Assembly: GCA_029448655.1 (NCBI GenBank)
Contig: JACCLO010000009.1
Span: 558,001-622,000 of the forward strand
Origin: Wolfiporia cocos
Taxonomy: Eukaryota > Basidiomycota > Agaricomycetes > Polyporales > Phaeolaceae
Direction of reading: 5' to 3'
DNA: 64,000 nt
Shown here piece by piece: positions 20,420 through 31,671 of this stretch. Within the stretch, counting starts at the first letter, position 1. Every line of letters begins with the position of its first letter. Made by a program: the position numbers and the translations under genes. The notes beneath the pieces are model-generated. The model saw nothing but the letters and a program-made list of their open reading frames with translations, ran no database searches and was not told the origin of the DNA.

Positions 20420-21094
20420 CAGTCGTTCCGGAATATAATGACACTTGTCAGTTTTTTTTTTCGCACGTCGTTTCGACGCGTCGATCTTCCGAGCCAATGT
20501 TCCGAGCCAGTAAGCGCCCGCAAGCGCCCATTGCCCGAACCTGTATTCCACTGCAATTGTCTAGATTCTGCGCACTATCACACTCTCTGTGTCAAGGGAA
20601 ATAGGGATATTAGTGAGGATGTGAGATCCTGAGCCCCACGTAGAGGCTGGAATGAGGACGACATTGCAAGATTCTAGCAGTCTCACGTAGCAGTCTTTAT
20701 CGCTAGCGAAAAATCTTGGGTGACTTCGGCCAGCTCGTCAAACCTCCATCACTATTGTGAGGACGTATTTGCATTATTACTCGAGCTGTGATGTATTCTA
20801 TTCGCAAGGTGCGTGTATCGTAGTCACTGCTAGATTCTAGTTCATCAAACTCATTTTCGCCGATTTCTTCATCGGGATTTTATGGAGTAGGAGTGGGTAT
20901 TCTGTCTGGAAATAGCTCGTATTTGTATGCAGAGGGTAGGGGCATCTCGATGCCAGGAAAAAGTGCTTGCGATGAAGGAGTGAAAGTGCGAGAGACGGGC
21001 GCTTACGGGCTCGGAACATTGGCTCGGAAGATCGACGCGTCGAAACGACGTGCGAAAAAAAACTGACAAGTGTCATTATATTCCGGAACGGCTG
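20420..21094. mobile_element. Non-autonomous TA-inserting DNA transposon (Tc1/mariner or pogo-like)
   Basis: 675 bp bounded by near-identical inverted repeats of about 100 bp (20420-20520 and 20995-21094) that begin CAG(T/C)CGTTCCGG, flanked on both sides by TA (20418-20419, 21095-21096). The arms contain a T/A homopolymer and a CGTCGTTTCGACG palindrome. The 475 bp centre has no transposase frame. TA duplication plus a CAG-start TIR suits the Tc1/mariner superfamily; the exact family is unknown. Confidence 0.8.
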
Positions 21095-21681
21095 TAACGT
21101 TTTAACCTCAAGTGGTAGGGACAAGAAAATCCAGGATCGCTGCCGAGTCTATTGTATAAAAGTTGAGGTGGCGTACAGCAGTCAGCGCGTGGGGTCAATG
21201 GAAAGTGGCTTTCCGGTCGGGTCGTCGTCGATGGTGAAAGTGAGCTTCCTGGCCTGGGATCGTTAGCCAATTATCAGGCTGAGATCCGGACGCCCGAGAA
21301 TGATTGATGGTTTCCGAGAGTGGCAAGAGGACTTCCCTTCTGGTTTTGGAAAATGCTCACGTAGCGAAGTCGCAGGCGCGATAGCCATGGCGCATTGTAC
21401 TACCAAGCGGCGCGGGGTCGCATGCACGATACGATTGAATGTGATCGAGACCGTACAGGATCGGGGCTCCTCGAAAACAGAATCGCTCGTCGCGTGAGGG
21501 AAAAATAGTGCCCATACACGGGTATCGATAGAATGACATGAAAATGCAGCCGTGAGGATGTTGACTCGCTCGCGACGCCTGAGGTCCTCTCTGAAGGTTC
21601 TGCTGTATGCCATAGTCGCATCTACATCTGTGTATGCACGCATCTGTTCATCCGCTCCTGTGTTCAGCCACCCAGCCCCAA
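21095..21681. other. Intergenic; leader-like fragment
   Basis: No gene supported. On the minus strand 21360-21290 resembles, at roughly 70%, the stretch just upstream of the small gene at 30237-30868 (shared core AGGGAAGT.CTC.TGCC), possibly a relic of the same gene or a shared repeat. Confidence 0.35.
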
Positions 21682-23505
21682 CTAGGATACGGTCCCTTCT
21701 GCGACTGCTGGGTTTGGGTCCCATTTCACCATCGGTGCTGCCCGCTGGAGCCTGTCGATGTCTTCCCTACGCAAGTTCAGATGGTTCCTCAATCGCAACT
21801 CTTGTATCTGCATATCTTTCTCCTGTCGCGCCAACAGACACTCGGCGATCAAGTCTGAAAACCACTTGGGATCGCCGTGCTGGCCATCAGAAGGCCACGG
21901 TGAGTAGATGGAGAAGTCGGGTTTGTCCAGTGTGAGGACACGCAGATTTGGGAAGGGATAACCACAACTGGATTCGCCCCCGAGCTCACTTGGACCTGTG
22001 CTGAACGGACATACAGCAATATTAGGATTTTTGAGTGCTTCGAGAACGACGAGCTGAGGTGAGGACATTTGCAGATCGGTTACGTTTGGCATGTGTCCAA
22101 ATGTAACACCCCACGTATCCCTCCGAGGGAAATATTCTGAGACAAGAAGGCTACGCACAGTCCTGACATAGATTGCGCCGAGAAACTCCGTGCGCAGCCA
22201 ATCACTGTATTTAGGAGGGAGAGTCCAGATATTGAGGTCCAATACTCCAGATGGTTGCTGGCCGGGGCCGGTCACGAAGCTTGCACGGATGGAACCGGAA
22301 CTAAATAACTGCAACGTGTGCAGTTCGTTCATACCGCGTACTTTGCCGCCTACTTCATGAGCGAGACGAATTAGCATCATTTCCATCTCCGTTTCTTCGA
22401 GATAGCCGAATCCCATAGCAGAAATATTGAGTGCCGACAGTGTTGGCAGAGTGAGGTGACCCAAGAGTGCCACACAGGCAGGTGCTCCATCCCTCATAGT
22501 CAGGCTACGAAGACGAGATAAAGTCACCATGTCGTCAGACAGCGTGCTCCTTTTGAAGGAATCGCAGCGGAAAGGAAAGGAATATCCTACTTTGAGCGAT
22601 TCGAGTAGCGTCAGGCACTTTATTATCCCTAAAAATTCGTCAAAGTTGACGCTGCCATCGGACCACTGCGGCGATGGAGACAAATGCGGGAACTCGATTT
22701 CGAGGTGCGTCAGCGTAGACAACGAAGTAATTCGTGACCAATCAGGTGGCCATTGACGCAGTTTCAGGCGAGTCAACCGTGGACTTGATGCACCTGAGCA
22801 CAGGCTCAGGACGCTAGATGCAAGCTTGCGAGCTGATATATGGGACTCGGTTAGATCACGACGACCGGATCCATTTATGAGGAATAGTTGTTCAAGTAGT
22901 GGCGCAGGGCCGCTCCAGATTTCTGGATCGTAACGGTAATGGTGAAAGTCCTTGTCAAAATTGGTGCGTACTCCGAGGTGACTGATTCGTGAGAGTATCG
23001 GTGGTATCGAGGGAGGCGTGGCTGGCCATCGACGAAGGTCTAAGCGTATGATGAGCGGGAGGACCCCGGCGCGTGCAATGAGCTCCTTGGACCATTCTAC
23101 AGAGGATGGAAAATCAAGGTTGTTCCACAGCGCAGGACAATTCAGGGCAGTGGCCCGCCAATGAGAGCAGACCTGGGAAATGCCTAAAGAGAAGTCTTGC
23201 CTCGGCACACATCTACTTCCTGGAATCTTCCACTTCCATGCCACCCTCTCCCATGCTATCTCTGTGTGCACTATGAAGATCTTCTCCAAGATCTCTGGGG
23301 GTAGGACGGAGATTGGGGATAGCTTGTTGGTCTCGCGTTTGAGCTGGAAAATAAGCCGCGTATGCCGATCGACCTCGTACTCCAGTGCCTGTCGCCGTTC
23401 ATGCTCAGGAAGTCGTTCGAGCTTCTCCTGAACAGCAGCGATATCAGCTCTGATATCGGGGTCCCTGTATGTGGTCGCTGAGCGATATATGACATAAGTA
23501 GCCAA
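21682..23505 (-). CDS. F-box protein, single exon
   Basis: 607 aa. A short N-terminal helical region (residues about 20-65, charged, coiled-coil-like) precedes the F-box, SPISVLPPEILEKIFIVHTE (about 64-83), continued by ISQVCSHWRATALNCPALW. The remainder is Leu-rich, with repeated strand-helix units such as LTRLKLRQWPP and LTHLEIEF, as in leucine-rich-repeat F-box proteins. F-box proteins link substrates to SCF ubiquitin ligases through Skp1. This layout is a greatly expanded, mostly uncharacterised family in mushroom fungi. The ATG at 23505 gives a normal length. Not related in sequence to the other F-box genes here beyond the domain. Confidence 0.85.
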   Translation of the reverse strand: MATYVIYRSATTYRDPDIRADIAAVQEKLERLPEHERRQALEYEVDRHTRLIFQLKRETNKLSPISVLPPEILEKIFIVHTEIAWERVAWKWKIPGSRCVPRQDFSLGISQVCSHWRATALNCPALWNNLDFPSSVEWSKELIARAGVLPLIIRLDLRRWPATPPSIPPILSRISHLGVRTNFDKDFHHYRYDPEIWSGPAPLLEQLFLINGSGRRDLTESHISARKLASSVLSLCSGASSPRLTRLKLRQWPPDWSRITSLSTLTHLEIEFPHLSPSPQWSDGSVNFDEFLGIIKCLTLLESLKVGYSFPFRCDSFKRSTLSDDMVTLSRLRSLTMRDGAPACVALLGHLTLPTLSALNISAMGFGYLEETEMEMMLIRLAHEVGGKVRGMNELHTLQLFSSGSIRASFVTGPGQQPSGVLDLNIWTLPPKYSDWLRTEFLGAIYVRTVRSLLVSEYFPRRDTWGVTFGHMPNVTDLQMSSPQLVVLEALKNPNIAVCPFSTGPSELGGESSCGYPFPNLRVLTLDKPDFSIYSPWPSDGQHGDPKWFSDLIAECLLARQEKDMQIQELRLRNHLNLRREDIDRLQRAAPMVKWDPNPAVAEGTVS

Positions 23506-25302
23506 TATACGTACATTATATTACGAGAAATGTGTCGAGCGGCGGTATTGTGGTAACAGCTGAGGCGTAGTACGTCACGTGCTCGTATAGAGAGAGAGAA
23601 CAACCATTTATAGTAACCCCGCAGTCAGTAGACACAAGTGCCGCTGAACCTTTTCCAACACTGCATCTGCAATCTGAGCTGTTCTCTTAGCCAATGATTC
23701 AATGAGCCGTTCGCTTCTAGATCCATGGACTGCTCACCGTGTGTCTGAACTTAATCAACACGCCGAACGAGCCGCACTACGCATGCATAGAACCACAACC
23801 TGATGGTTAGTATCTTGACAGGCAATGTGTTCAATGGAATGCAATCCAATATCAGACAGACATCCGCCGTGCTGGAGACTCACGATTGCCATGATGTAGG
23901 GTGACAGGGGCGATGCAGGCGCAAACTGCCAGCCTTCAGTGCCTCGGCGCTCATATCACCACGGTAGTAACAGTACTGGGTCGGGACCATTATGTATGTA
24001 AGATAGACCCAAGTCATACTCAACCAGGGGGTGTCACACCGTGACATCCACGTGCCGCAGACTAATCCGGCATGATCAAGACTTGTCTATTACATGATAT
24101 GTAAATTACAAAAACAGTACACGTGCTGTCCTGGGCATGAAAGGATTCAATCTATGTTACATTGTCTAGCTTGGCCGAGACACCTTCTGGGGTCACTCTA
24201 CGACCATGGTCGCCGCCCAAGCTGCTTGGGAGCCAGAGAGTCCCTTGCGGTATGCATCCATAAACATCTGCGAACGCATATAGAATTTATGTAAACGTCA
24301 ACAATTAACTCACAATATAACGAGGCAATATATCATACCTCTGAATGTTCGCTTTGTGGATTGTATGCTCTTAGCAATGGTCTCTCGAGACTACATGTTG
24401 GAAGACACAATCTGTATGTCTGGGCATATATTCGATGGATAATATCATCCTCCTAAATTGTGCGATGCTGACTAATTCGACGGCTCGGCCACATAAATAG
24501 CCACATAAGAAGGGACTGATGCACTTTATCAAAAATCGAAAACCTGAGAATCCTCAACCTTTGTGTTTGCAAGAGATCTCAGGTTTTAGGTTTTACTCAA
24601 ATGGTCTTTGACCATTGTTATGTCAAATGCAAGTTGCCCACTCTGTCAAACTTGCCTCGGCGTGACAGATTTTGGTCATGTGACGTGATTGAGTATGACT
24701 TGGGTCTATCTTACTCGAGAGGACAAGTGCCGGTGCGGGGGGGCACGCACACCCGGAGTAAGAAATGTGTTGTGCGCGTGCCATATTTACTTGTGCAATG
24801 GCAGTATATTAGTGACGGATACTAACGCTGTTCAGAGCCGATGGGACAGACTTGCTTCTCATGGTGTTTGCGCAAAGCGTTTCCCCCCAAAAAACTGTAA
24901 TTTCAAACATCGTGGAAGCGCATCCGAATCATCAGAGATTTCATGTATATCTGTCTGAGCCTATCACATTGCCTACTAGCTAAACTATACAGGCATCGTT
25001 TTCACCATAGAACCGCAGATTAGCGGATGAGCAAAGACGAAGAAGGCAGATGAGAGCGTACAATGTAGAAAATACTACGTGAGTAGCCGCTTCTAAAAGA
25101 TCGCTCATGGCTAACGTAGACAGCGGCGACAGGTGTAAACATTAGATATGAGCTAATGTGTGTTAAGAGAAGGGGCAGGCATCTGTGCGCGCTCTGCCTC
25201 CTGTGAGGACTGCAGAGCGAGGGAGATGCCGAGTCAGCACGAGAGTAACGTAAATTAGAAGACTCTAGGACGATAGGTAGATGCACGACACGCTTTGGCG
25301 GC
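23506..25302. other. Intergenic with a 26-bp inverted repeat
   Basis: No supported gene. A perfect 26-bp inverted repeat lies at 23998-24023 and 24689-24714 (core AGATAGACCCAAGTC), and a short hairpin (AAAACCTGAGA / TCTCAGGTTTT) at about 24540-24595. These may mark an old MITE, but I find no target duplication. Confidence 0.5.
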
Positions 25303-26713
25303 CTAGTCGTACATATCTAGACCCTGTAGACTCCGCCCAACGCAAACGCCTTCTTCGATGGATAACGGAACAGGACGGCAGCCCGCCCTGGAATATCTAC
25401 GCGCGAACCAAATGGGCTCGTATGTACCTCTCTTACCAACATCACCGCATGGGCCGTACGGCTGAAGGGCGAGGTAGCGTATAGTAGGAAGGCTATTTAA
25501 GAGCGTCTCAGCTAGAGCGGGAAGCTCAGGTGGTGTGGTAGACGGGGTTGGCGTGGTGATCAACGCGGAAGCCGCCCTGACAAGAGCGCGTGGGGCCCGT
25601 TGCACAGCAGAGCCGGACCTTGGTGACGAGATGTCGTCGGAAAAGGGGGATGGAGAAGACGGCCGGGAGGGCGCCGGGGTTGCCTGCGGCGTGGGGTGCT
25701 CCGCATGGGTGCTGCTGTACAGCGCAAGGCCGACGAGCGGGAGCTCAGCGAGCATCGGCCCGACACGTGCCTGCAGAAGCAGAAGACACGGCGCAGATCG
25801 TTCTCACCGTCATTTCCCTGAATACGCGCGGAAGAAGTGCGGGACGTACCATCCATGCCATCACGCGCGCAAGCGAGCTGCACCCGTGGAGGACGAGCTC
25901 GAGGTGCTTCACCGAGGACGCGGCCCCCGCGAGACGGGCGACGAACTCGTCGTCTGTGATCGATGCGTCGACCGTGCACGAGAGCACGGCTGGACGCGTG
26001 TTCCGGATGTTCTCGAGCGTGTTCTCGAGCAGGACGGGGTCCGCCCGGAGCGGGTCCCGGAGGGTGACGCGGCGGACGGAGCATGCGAGCGGAAGGAGGG
26101 CACGCCCGGAGTCGACGTGGTCCAGGTTGCGCCATCTGCCGGAGGGCGGGGCATGGTCCCAGTCAGGCCCGTGTGCACCACCGCCGTCGACAAGCTGGAG
26201 GTGTCGTGCGTGCGGAAACGCCGAAGAGAGCACCGACAGGCTCGGGACAGCGCCACCGAGGCATACAGTGCGCAGATGCGCGCATTTTGATAATACGTTT
26301 AAAATGGAGGGATAAGCATCTATGAGTGCGGCGAGTCCCCAGACCGTGATCGTATGAAGGTGCTTTGCCTGAGCCAGCACTTGCGATAGGAGTGCAACGC
26401 TTGATGCATCGATTATCCAGGCAGATCCCGCCTGCCGGAAGGCATCGCGCATGAGGGTTAAACGGGCGAGGTAGACAGGGCGGCGCGCGTCGGCGAGCAT
26501 GGCGGTGCAGAAAGCGTTCAGCTGGCGCGCCGCTGCCCCGGGGGGCTTGTGGAATGCGCCCCCGAGAGAGACCTCGGAGTACACGCGGGGCATTGCGATA
26601 TCGTATGCATGCTGCGAGACGAGTGCTAGTTGAGCAGCGTCGTGCGGCGATAAAAGAGCAAGCACGAGAGCGAGGACGTCGTAGTTGAGGGCCAGGAAAT
26701 TAGTCGAGATCAT
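25303..26713 (-). CDS. F-box-like protein with one intron
   Basis: Exon 1 from 26713 encodes an F-box-like start (LALNYDVLALVLALLSPHDA, then LALVSQHAYDIAMPRVYSEV) and a helical repeat region. The downstream exon reads ARVGPMLAELPLVGLALYSS and ends at 25303. Two GT sites fit the same acceptor (CTTCTGCAG, about 25769) in phase 0: GTGAGA gives a 37-nt intron keeping RPALLPRVFREMT, GTACGT gives 79 nt. The 79-nt form is closer to normal intron size. Protein about 440-455 aa, GC-rich, with a Pro/Ser/Thr-rich segment after the junction. Role beyond SCF adaptor not inferable. Confidence 0.7.
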
Positions 26714-27280
26714 GGTGGTAGAGACAAGGAAACCAGAAATCGCCGCAGAGTCTATGTCTATAAATTACAAAAAAATGGCGGCCGGTCTATGAACAGTCTA
26801 TAAGTTGGGTCGAGTCGACGTCGATGGTTGTGAAGTGAGTTGGCTAGCCCGGGCTCGGTCCGGAGATCGTCAGCGAATCGGATTCAAGTCCGGTTTTCCC
26901 CGGATACTGTGGGTGTACTCGGGTGATGCCACACTTGACAATGCACGTATTACACAAGCGTCGTAGTGCACTTGCGCAATGAGGAGAGTGATAGGTTGAC
27001 CTCCTTACGCGTTACTATCCGTCAGACATTGCATCCGACGGCTATGGTCTTGCGTCTGATTCGCGTTAATACAAATCTTGTTACGTCGCAGTTATGTAAG
27101 CTGCATCGGCTTCGCGCTCGATGGTACACCGGCATCGAGAAGCGGCCCTCTCGCGCATCCTGACACCTTACACGATCGGCGCGGCGTCAGGCCAGAATAC
27201 AGATCAATTATATTCCCTTCATTTAGCTGACATAATCTATTGAACGATCCATCTCGTTTGGGCGCCTCCAACTCTTCCTT
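26714..27280. other. Intergenic region between divergent genes
   Basis: No gene seen. It separates the minus-strand F-box gene and the plus-strand HNH gene and presumably holds both promoters. I recognise no specific site. Confidence 0.5.
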
Positions 27281-28541
27281 GTGATGGGCGACCGGATCAC
27301 TTTGCACCTGAAATTAATCACGGGGGAACATGAGTGGCTTCCTGCTCTATCCATACCACCGTCTGAATTTCCATGCTACTCAAACTCACATCGACGCTGG
27401 CTTGCTTACCTTGGCTATGCCATCACCGGGCGTTACGGCGCACTCCGTGCTACTATGGATTCCAGTACGCCCGCACTCGACCTCGACGCAGGCGACCCCA
27501 TCGAGGAGCACGACGGATACTACTACCACCACCAGGGAGATATAGTTCCCGTCGACCCTGATCTGGGAATATTGTCAACTTCCTCTTCGCACGGAAGCGG
27601 GGGTCGCGCAAGTTTTAGGAGCGACCTCATCGAGCGCGACACCTGTTGTGTTGTGAGTGATATGGGAAGCCGTAATTGTGAGGCCGCACATATAATACGG
27701 TATTCACTAGGCGATACGGTAAGTGCAATGTTCACCGGAGGTTTTCATGGCTCATTATTCTAACAGTATATCGAGCAAATGACTACCAAAAGGCGATACA
27801 ACCACGATCCTATTATCCACAACATTAACGATGTCCGTAACGGTCTGTTATGCAATGTACTTGCGCACAAATACCTCGGCAAAACAATGGCGTTCCTACA
27901 GGTATGTCGGTGACAGATTGTGTTACCGCGATTCCTTTGATTTAGCTAGTATGCAGGTTCCCAACCCCTTCATGGAAGTGCATCACATGCCTGATTATAG
28001 TCATTCCTTAACCGGACCCCAATATTACTTGCAAAATTTCGATGCCTCTGATCGTGACGACCGAGATTTTGCCCTCTTCGCAGCTCACAATAGGCGTGCT
28101 AGACGACCGCAGAACTTGGAGAAATGGCCAACTCACACGTTGTTCGCATTCGTCTACGGTGTGGTCGCCATGCATGCCTTTCCTCCTGGCCCGCTATCGG
28201 AATGCGTGCATATCCTGAGGTGGAACTGGGGCTCGAGATTCTATTCTTCTGCAGTGGGGAACAATCGGAACGGAGAGCTCTCCAGCATTTCAGCTCAGAG
28301 AGAGGCCTTGGCAGAGAGGAAAAGGGAGCAGGACGACGCTCGAGCCGCACGACGGGCAAATCGAACAGTACAGGAAGTGGACGAGGCAGCGATCGTGGTG
28401 GCCATGATCCGCGAGATCATAGACCGTGACAACGAAGCGAGCACTGAGGAGCTGAAACGACAGGCAGAACAACGTCGCCAAGAGCAGGCCCGGGAGAAGG
28501 TCGCGGATTGGTTAGCAGGGGTACAGCCTCACTCGCGATAA
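27281..28541 (+). CDS. HNH-nuclease domain protein (HNH_2 type), two introns
   Basis: Exons 27281-27718, 27767-27901 and 27957-28541 join in phase 0 and give 385 aa. Both introns are canonical (GTAAGT...TAACAG, 48 nt; GTATGT...TGCAG, 55 nt). The HNH core spans all three exons: CCVVSDMGSRNCEAAHII ends the first, NINDVRNGLLCNVLAHKYLG lies in the second, and VPNPFMEVHH opens the third. Cys, His and Asn-Asp positions match the fungal HNH_2 family. The C-terminal third is Arg/Glu/Ala-rich and helical. These genes are numerous and poorly understood in mushroom fungi. Nuclease activity is inferred from motifs only. Confidence 0.82.
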
Positions 28542-30236
28542 TATAGATCCACGTTAATTGTACTCTTCCATTACACCGTGTATCATAGTAACAGCTGTAT
28601 GTCTTAGCAACTTGTAACTGTGATTGTTGTATTTGTGCGGCAATGTAGAGTAGAGGTCAAATAAGTAATCCTCAGTCTCTTCTCAAACTCATGACTGACC
28701 AAATTACTTTGGTATTGGATCTGCCGCAGAAGAATGCCGATGGTTTATTGCTCTGTACGCTTGGGCTATGCTATAACCTTTGTGCGGTGCTATTATATTC
28801 ACCACGACGGATCCAGCAGGTGACCTTGACCCTGCCGATCCCGTCAAATGACTAGTGTTACCATTACCAGAACGACGTAACCTCTGTCAATATAGACTTG
28901 TTCAGCTCCATTATACAAGAAAGCGGGTACTGCAAAGAAGCCGGAGAGGAAGTGAGAGTCGAGGCTCGACCTCAAGCTTGGGCATTTTCGACTCACCTAG
29001 GAGGGAAAGCAAAAGGCGCATTCAAGGACTAATGTAGTTCCTGTAATTTCTTCAACAGGTATACTAGCCTTCAAGCTTCAACAGTGGAGCTCCCGAATCT
29101 TACTTTCCTCTGCCATCCAATTGGCTTTGTCTACGTCAACTGCGCACCGCACCGTCTCCGCTTCATCTTGCGGGAGCAACTTTTCTTTGCAGCGATCCAT
29201 GTGAAAGCTACTACAATCACTTGCGCGCAGATACTCGACTGCGGATTGTTTCCGCGCACGCGTCTATAGTGCGATATCCAGGCGACGCCCAGGTTTTTGT
29301 TCCGCGCGTTGTAGTCCCTATTTTCAGCGTTACTTCGGGGAGAAACCGTACGTGCTCTTATATGACATTCCAAAGTTCTATGTGTCAGTTGCCTCGAAAT
29401 GCGCAGGGTATGTTGCGAATAACGAGAGGTACGACGCGAGGATGTGAGATGATGCTCGTACCGCCTCGGGCTCGCCCCTTCGGATTTTACGCGATGCTCC
29501 TCGCCAGGGCTTTGCTTCGTTGGTGTATGTCGCATCCTCCGTACTCAATAACCAGGTACGCTTAACATTGCCAACTTGCAAACTGGACGTGGGTGTCGAG
29601 AGGGCCGAACGCACCCGGAATACAAATGATTTCCCCCAAAGCGTCACGTCAGAAGCAGCGTTAATCGCGTGGGCTCACAAAAAGGTGGCACCCCGTCAGA
29701 CGCGCAGGGGCCAGAGGAGGCGGGTCTTGACGCCAACGCCACGAGGGTTGGATAGCCATAGTGAGCTTGATAGGATCTGGCAAGAGACGTGACAAAAACG
29801 AAGCGTTGCACATTGCACTAGATGCGACCTTCCGCAACGGGGCAATTTTGCTAAGTGCGAGAATGCGACTGACCGTTGATGAAACGATGAACGTTGATGC
29901 ATGATGCCGTAGTATAAGCCTTGTTGCTCCATTTTCCGTACGAACCCCAATTACCCTCATAGGGAGCCGGAAATCGGTATGACACGACCCAGTACTTCAC
30001 ACTCAGATCCGGAACTGGGCCTGACAGAGGCTGCAGATGCAGGTGAGTCAATTCATGATACAGTAAATCTAGGCGACGCTGTTAGTTTGAGGATTCAGCA
30101 AAATAACCGATGCATCACGCATGTGTATAAGGTACAACAGATGTGTCCGTAGTCTGTCGACTCTGTGACACGAGATTTCAGGTGAGTGTATAGTTCCACA
30201 GCCAAATTATCATACCAGAGCTCGCTGACCTTGTCT
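28542..30236. other. Intergenic, no supported gene
   Basis: Several short frames on both strands but none with a recognisable motif, good splice context or compositional bias. The small gene at 30237 is transcribed toward this region. Confidence 0.45.
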
Positions 30237-30868
30237 CTAGTCGTCAATCTCGACCCACTCTCCATCCTCGTTCAGCATTACTTCGAAGCTCCATTTTTGC
30301 TTGTCCGTCCACTGGTCTTGAAGGAATGCGTCCCACCATTTAATATGAATCTCTCCGTTCGCGTCCCAGTGGAAACCAGCCACGCGTGGATCCGGGCCTA
30401 GGTATTCATGCCTGTAGACGACGACCCGGCTCGCTCCCTAGCCAGGCCTCCTGGCAAATCACTTCAATAGCCGATTTTCGCACGAGGGACGTACCGCCGA
30501 GCCACAACACCGTCCGCAGTGACATAGTTCGTCCACTCTCCCCGCTCCTTGGACTGCTTCTCGACTTCCTCGAGGTAATACCGGTGCACGAACTGGTTCA
30601 GGTCTTGGCCGGGACGTATGATTCGTACGTCTACGCCGTCCTGCGCGAGGTAGGTCTTCGGGAGGTGGACCCGGGTGCGCTCGTATACAATGCGCTTTTC
30701 ATACGGCCAGCGGTGAATCTGCCATGCGGATGCGCGCCGGTTCGCACTGAGGGACTTGAGTGCGTCTTTGCGCGCCTTGTGGTCTACAGGCGGCTTTAAT
30801 GCGGTTTTGGTGATTGGGGGTGCTGGAGGCAAGACAGCATCGCGTGGCTCCTCCTTGGGAATGGCCAT
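30237..30868 (-). CDS. Uncharacterised 188-aa protein, one intron
   Basis: Exon 1 30868-30495 (MAIPKEEPRDAVLPP...), a 65-nt intron (GTACGT...GCGAG; 30494-30430), and exon 2 30429-30237 join in phase and end EDGEWVEIDD. The first exon alone would stop soon after at KIGY. Exon 2 has clear protein character: VYRHEYLGPDPRV, FHWDANGEIHIKWWDAF, then Trp-rich QWTDKQKWSFEV. An earlier in-frame ATG at 30958 exists, but the sequence there resembles a leader also found at 21.3 kb, so 30868 is preferred. No family recognised; soluble and basic in the N-terminal half. The acceptor is the phase-compatible one; another is possible. Confidence 0.65.
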
Positions 30869-31671
30869 CCGAGCTAACAGAGAGAGAGCGGCAAGAATAA
30901 TTTTTGGATTCCGAGAAAGGCAGGAGAACTTCCCTTTCGGGTAGTGTTCACGTGACACGGTCGGTACATATTGGTCCTATTTCGTCCCTTGTAGATCATA
31001 CTATTGCAACACGCTCTTATTTCGTCGGTCCTGTGTAATAGAGTTACAATGTACAATTTTGCAACATCCTGTAGCTCTAATGTAAACTCGCCTGTGTCTC
31101 AAGTCCTGACTGACGTCGCGCCGTATACGTAGGACAGAGGACGCGGGCCTACATGCACCACCGACTGACTCAGCCGGTCAACGATGCGAAATCTTCACAC
31201 CTAATCAACAATTTACAGCCACATACATACAGTACTTGCTTAACTTTCTCGTGCGTCAACCATGGCCGATCGCCGTCATTCCTCACGCATATATAGTAGA
31301 CTGAATATCTGCAGCAGCTGTTACAGATGTACAGGAGCAAGTCAATATCATGTTTCAGTCGCAGATGGTGGAGGACCGAGAATCACATGATCACCGTAGC
31401 AAACGGCCCCTCAGGCCTCAGATCTTCAGAACCCGCACGAGCACTAACTCATGAACATAGAATGCATCTACAATTGGGCCACTAAAAAGAAAGGGAGAGA
31501 CAGAGTATAACAACCAGGATAAGCTTGAGGACCGATGCAGGAGAGACTGACAGCTTACATCGAAACCCTAATGTTCAAACTGGATGACATATTGGAGAAG
31601 ACCTGCAGCTTTAATAGATATCAGAGAGCGGGACTCTATATACAGGGGACTAATGCTATTTCATACCGCGA
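30869..31671. other. Intergenic, no feature seen
   Basis: Contains the 5' side of the small minus-strand gene and the 3' side of the F-box/zinc-finger gene. No ORF with support and no repeat recognised. Confidence 0.5.
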
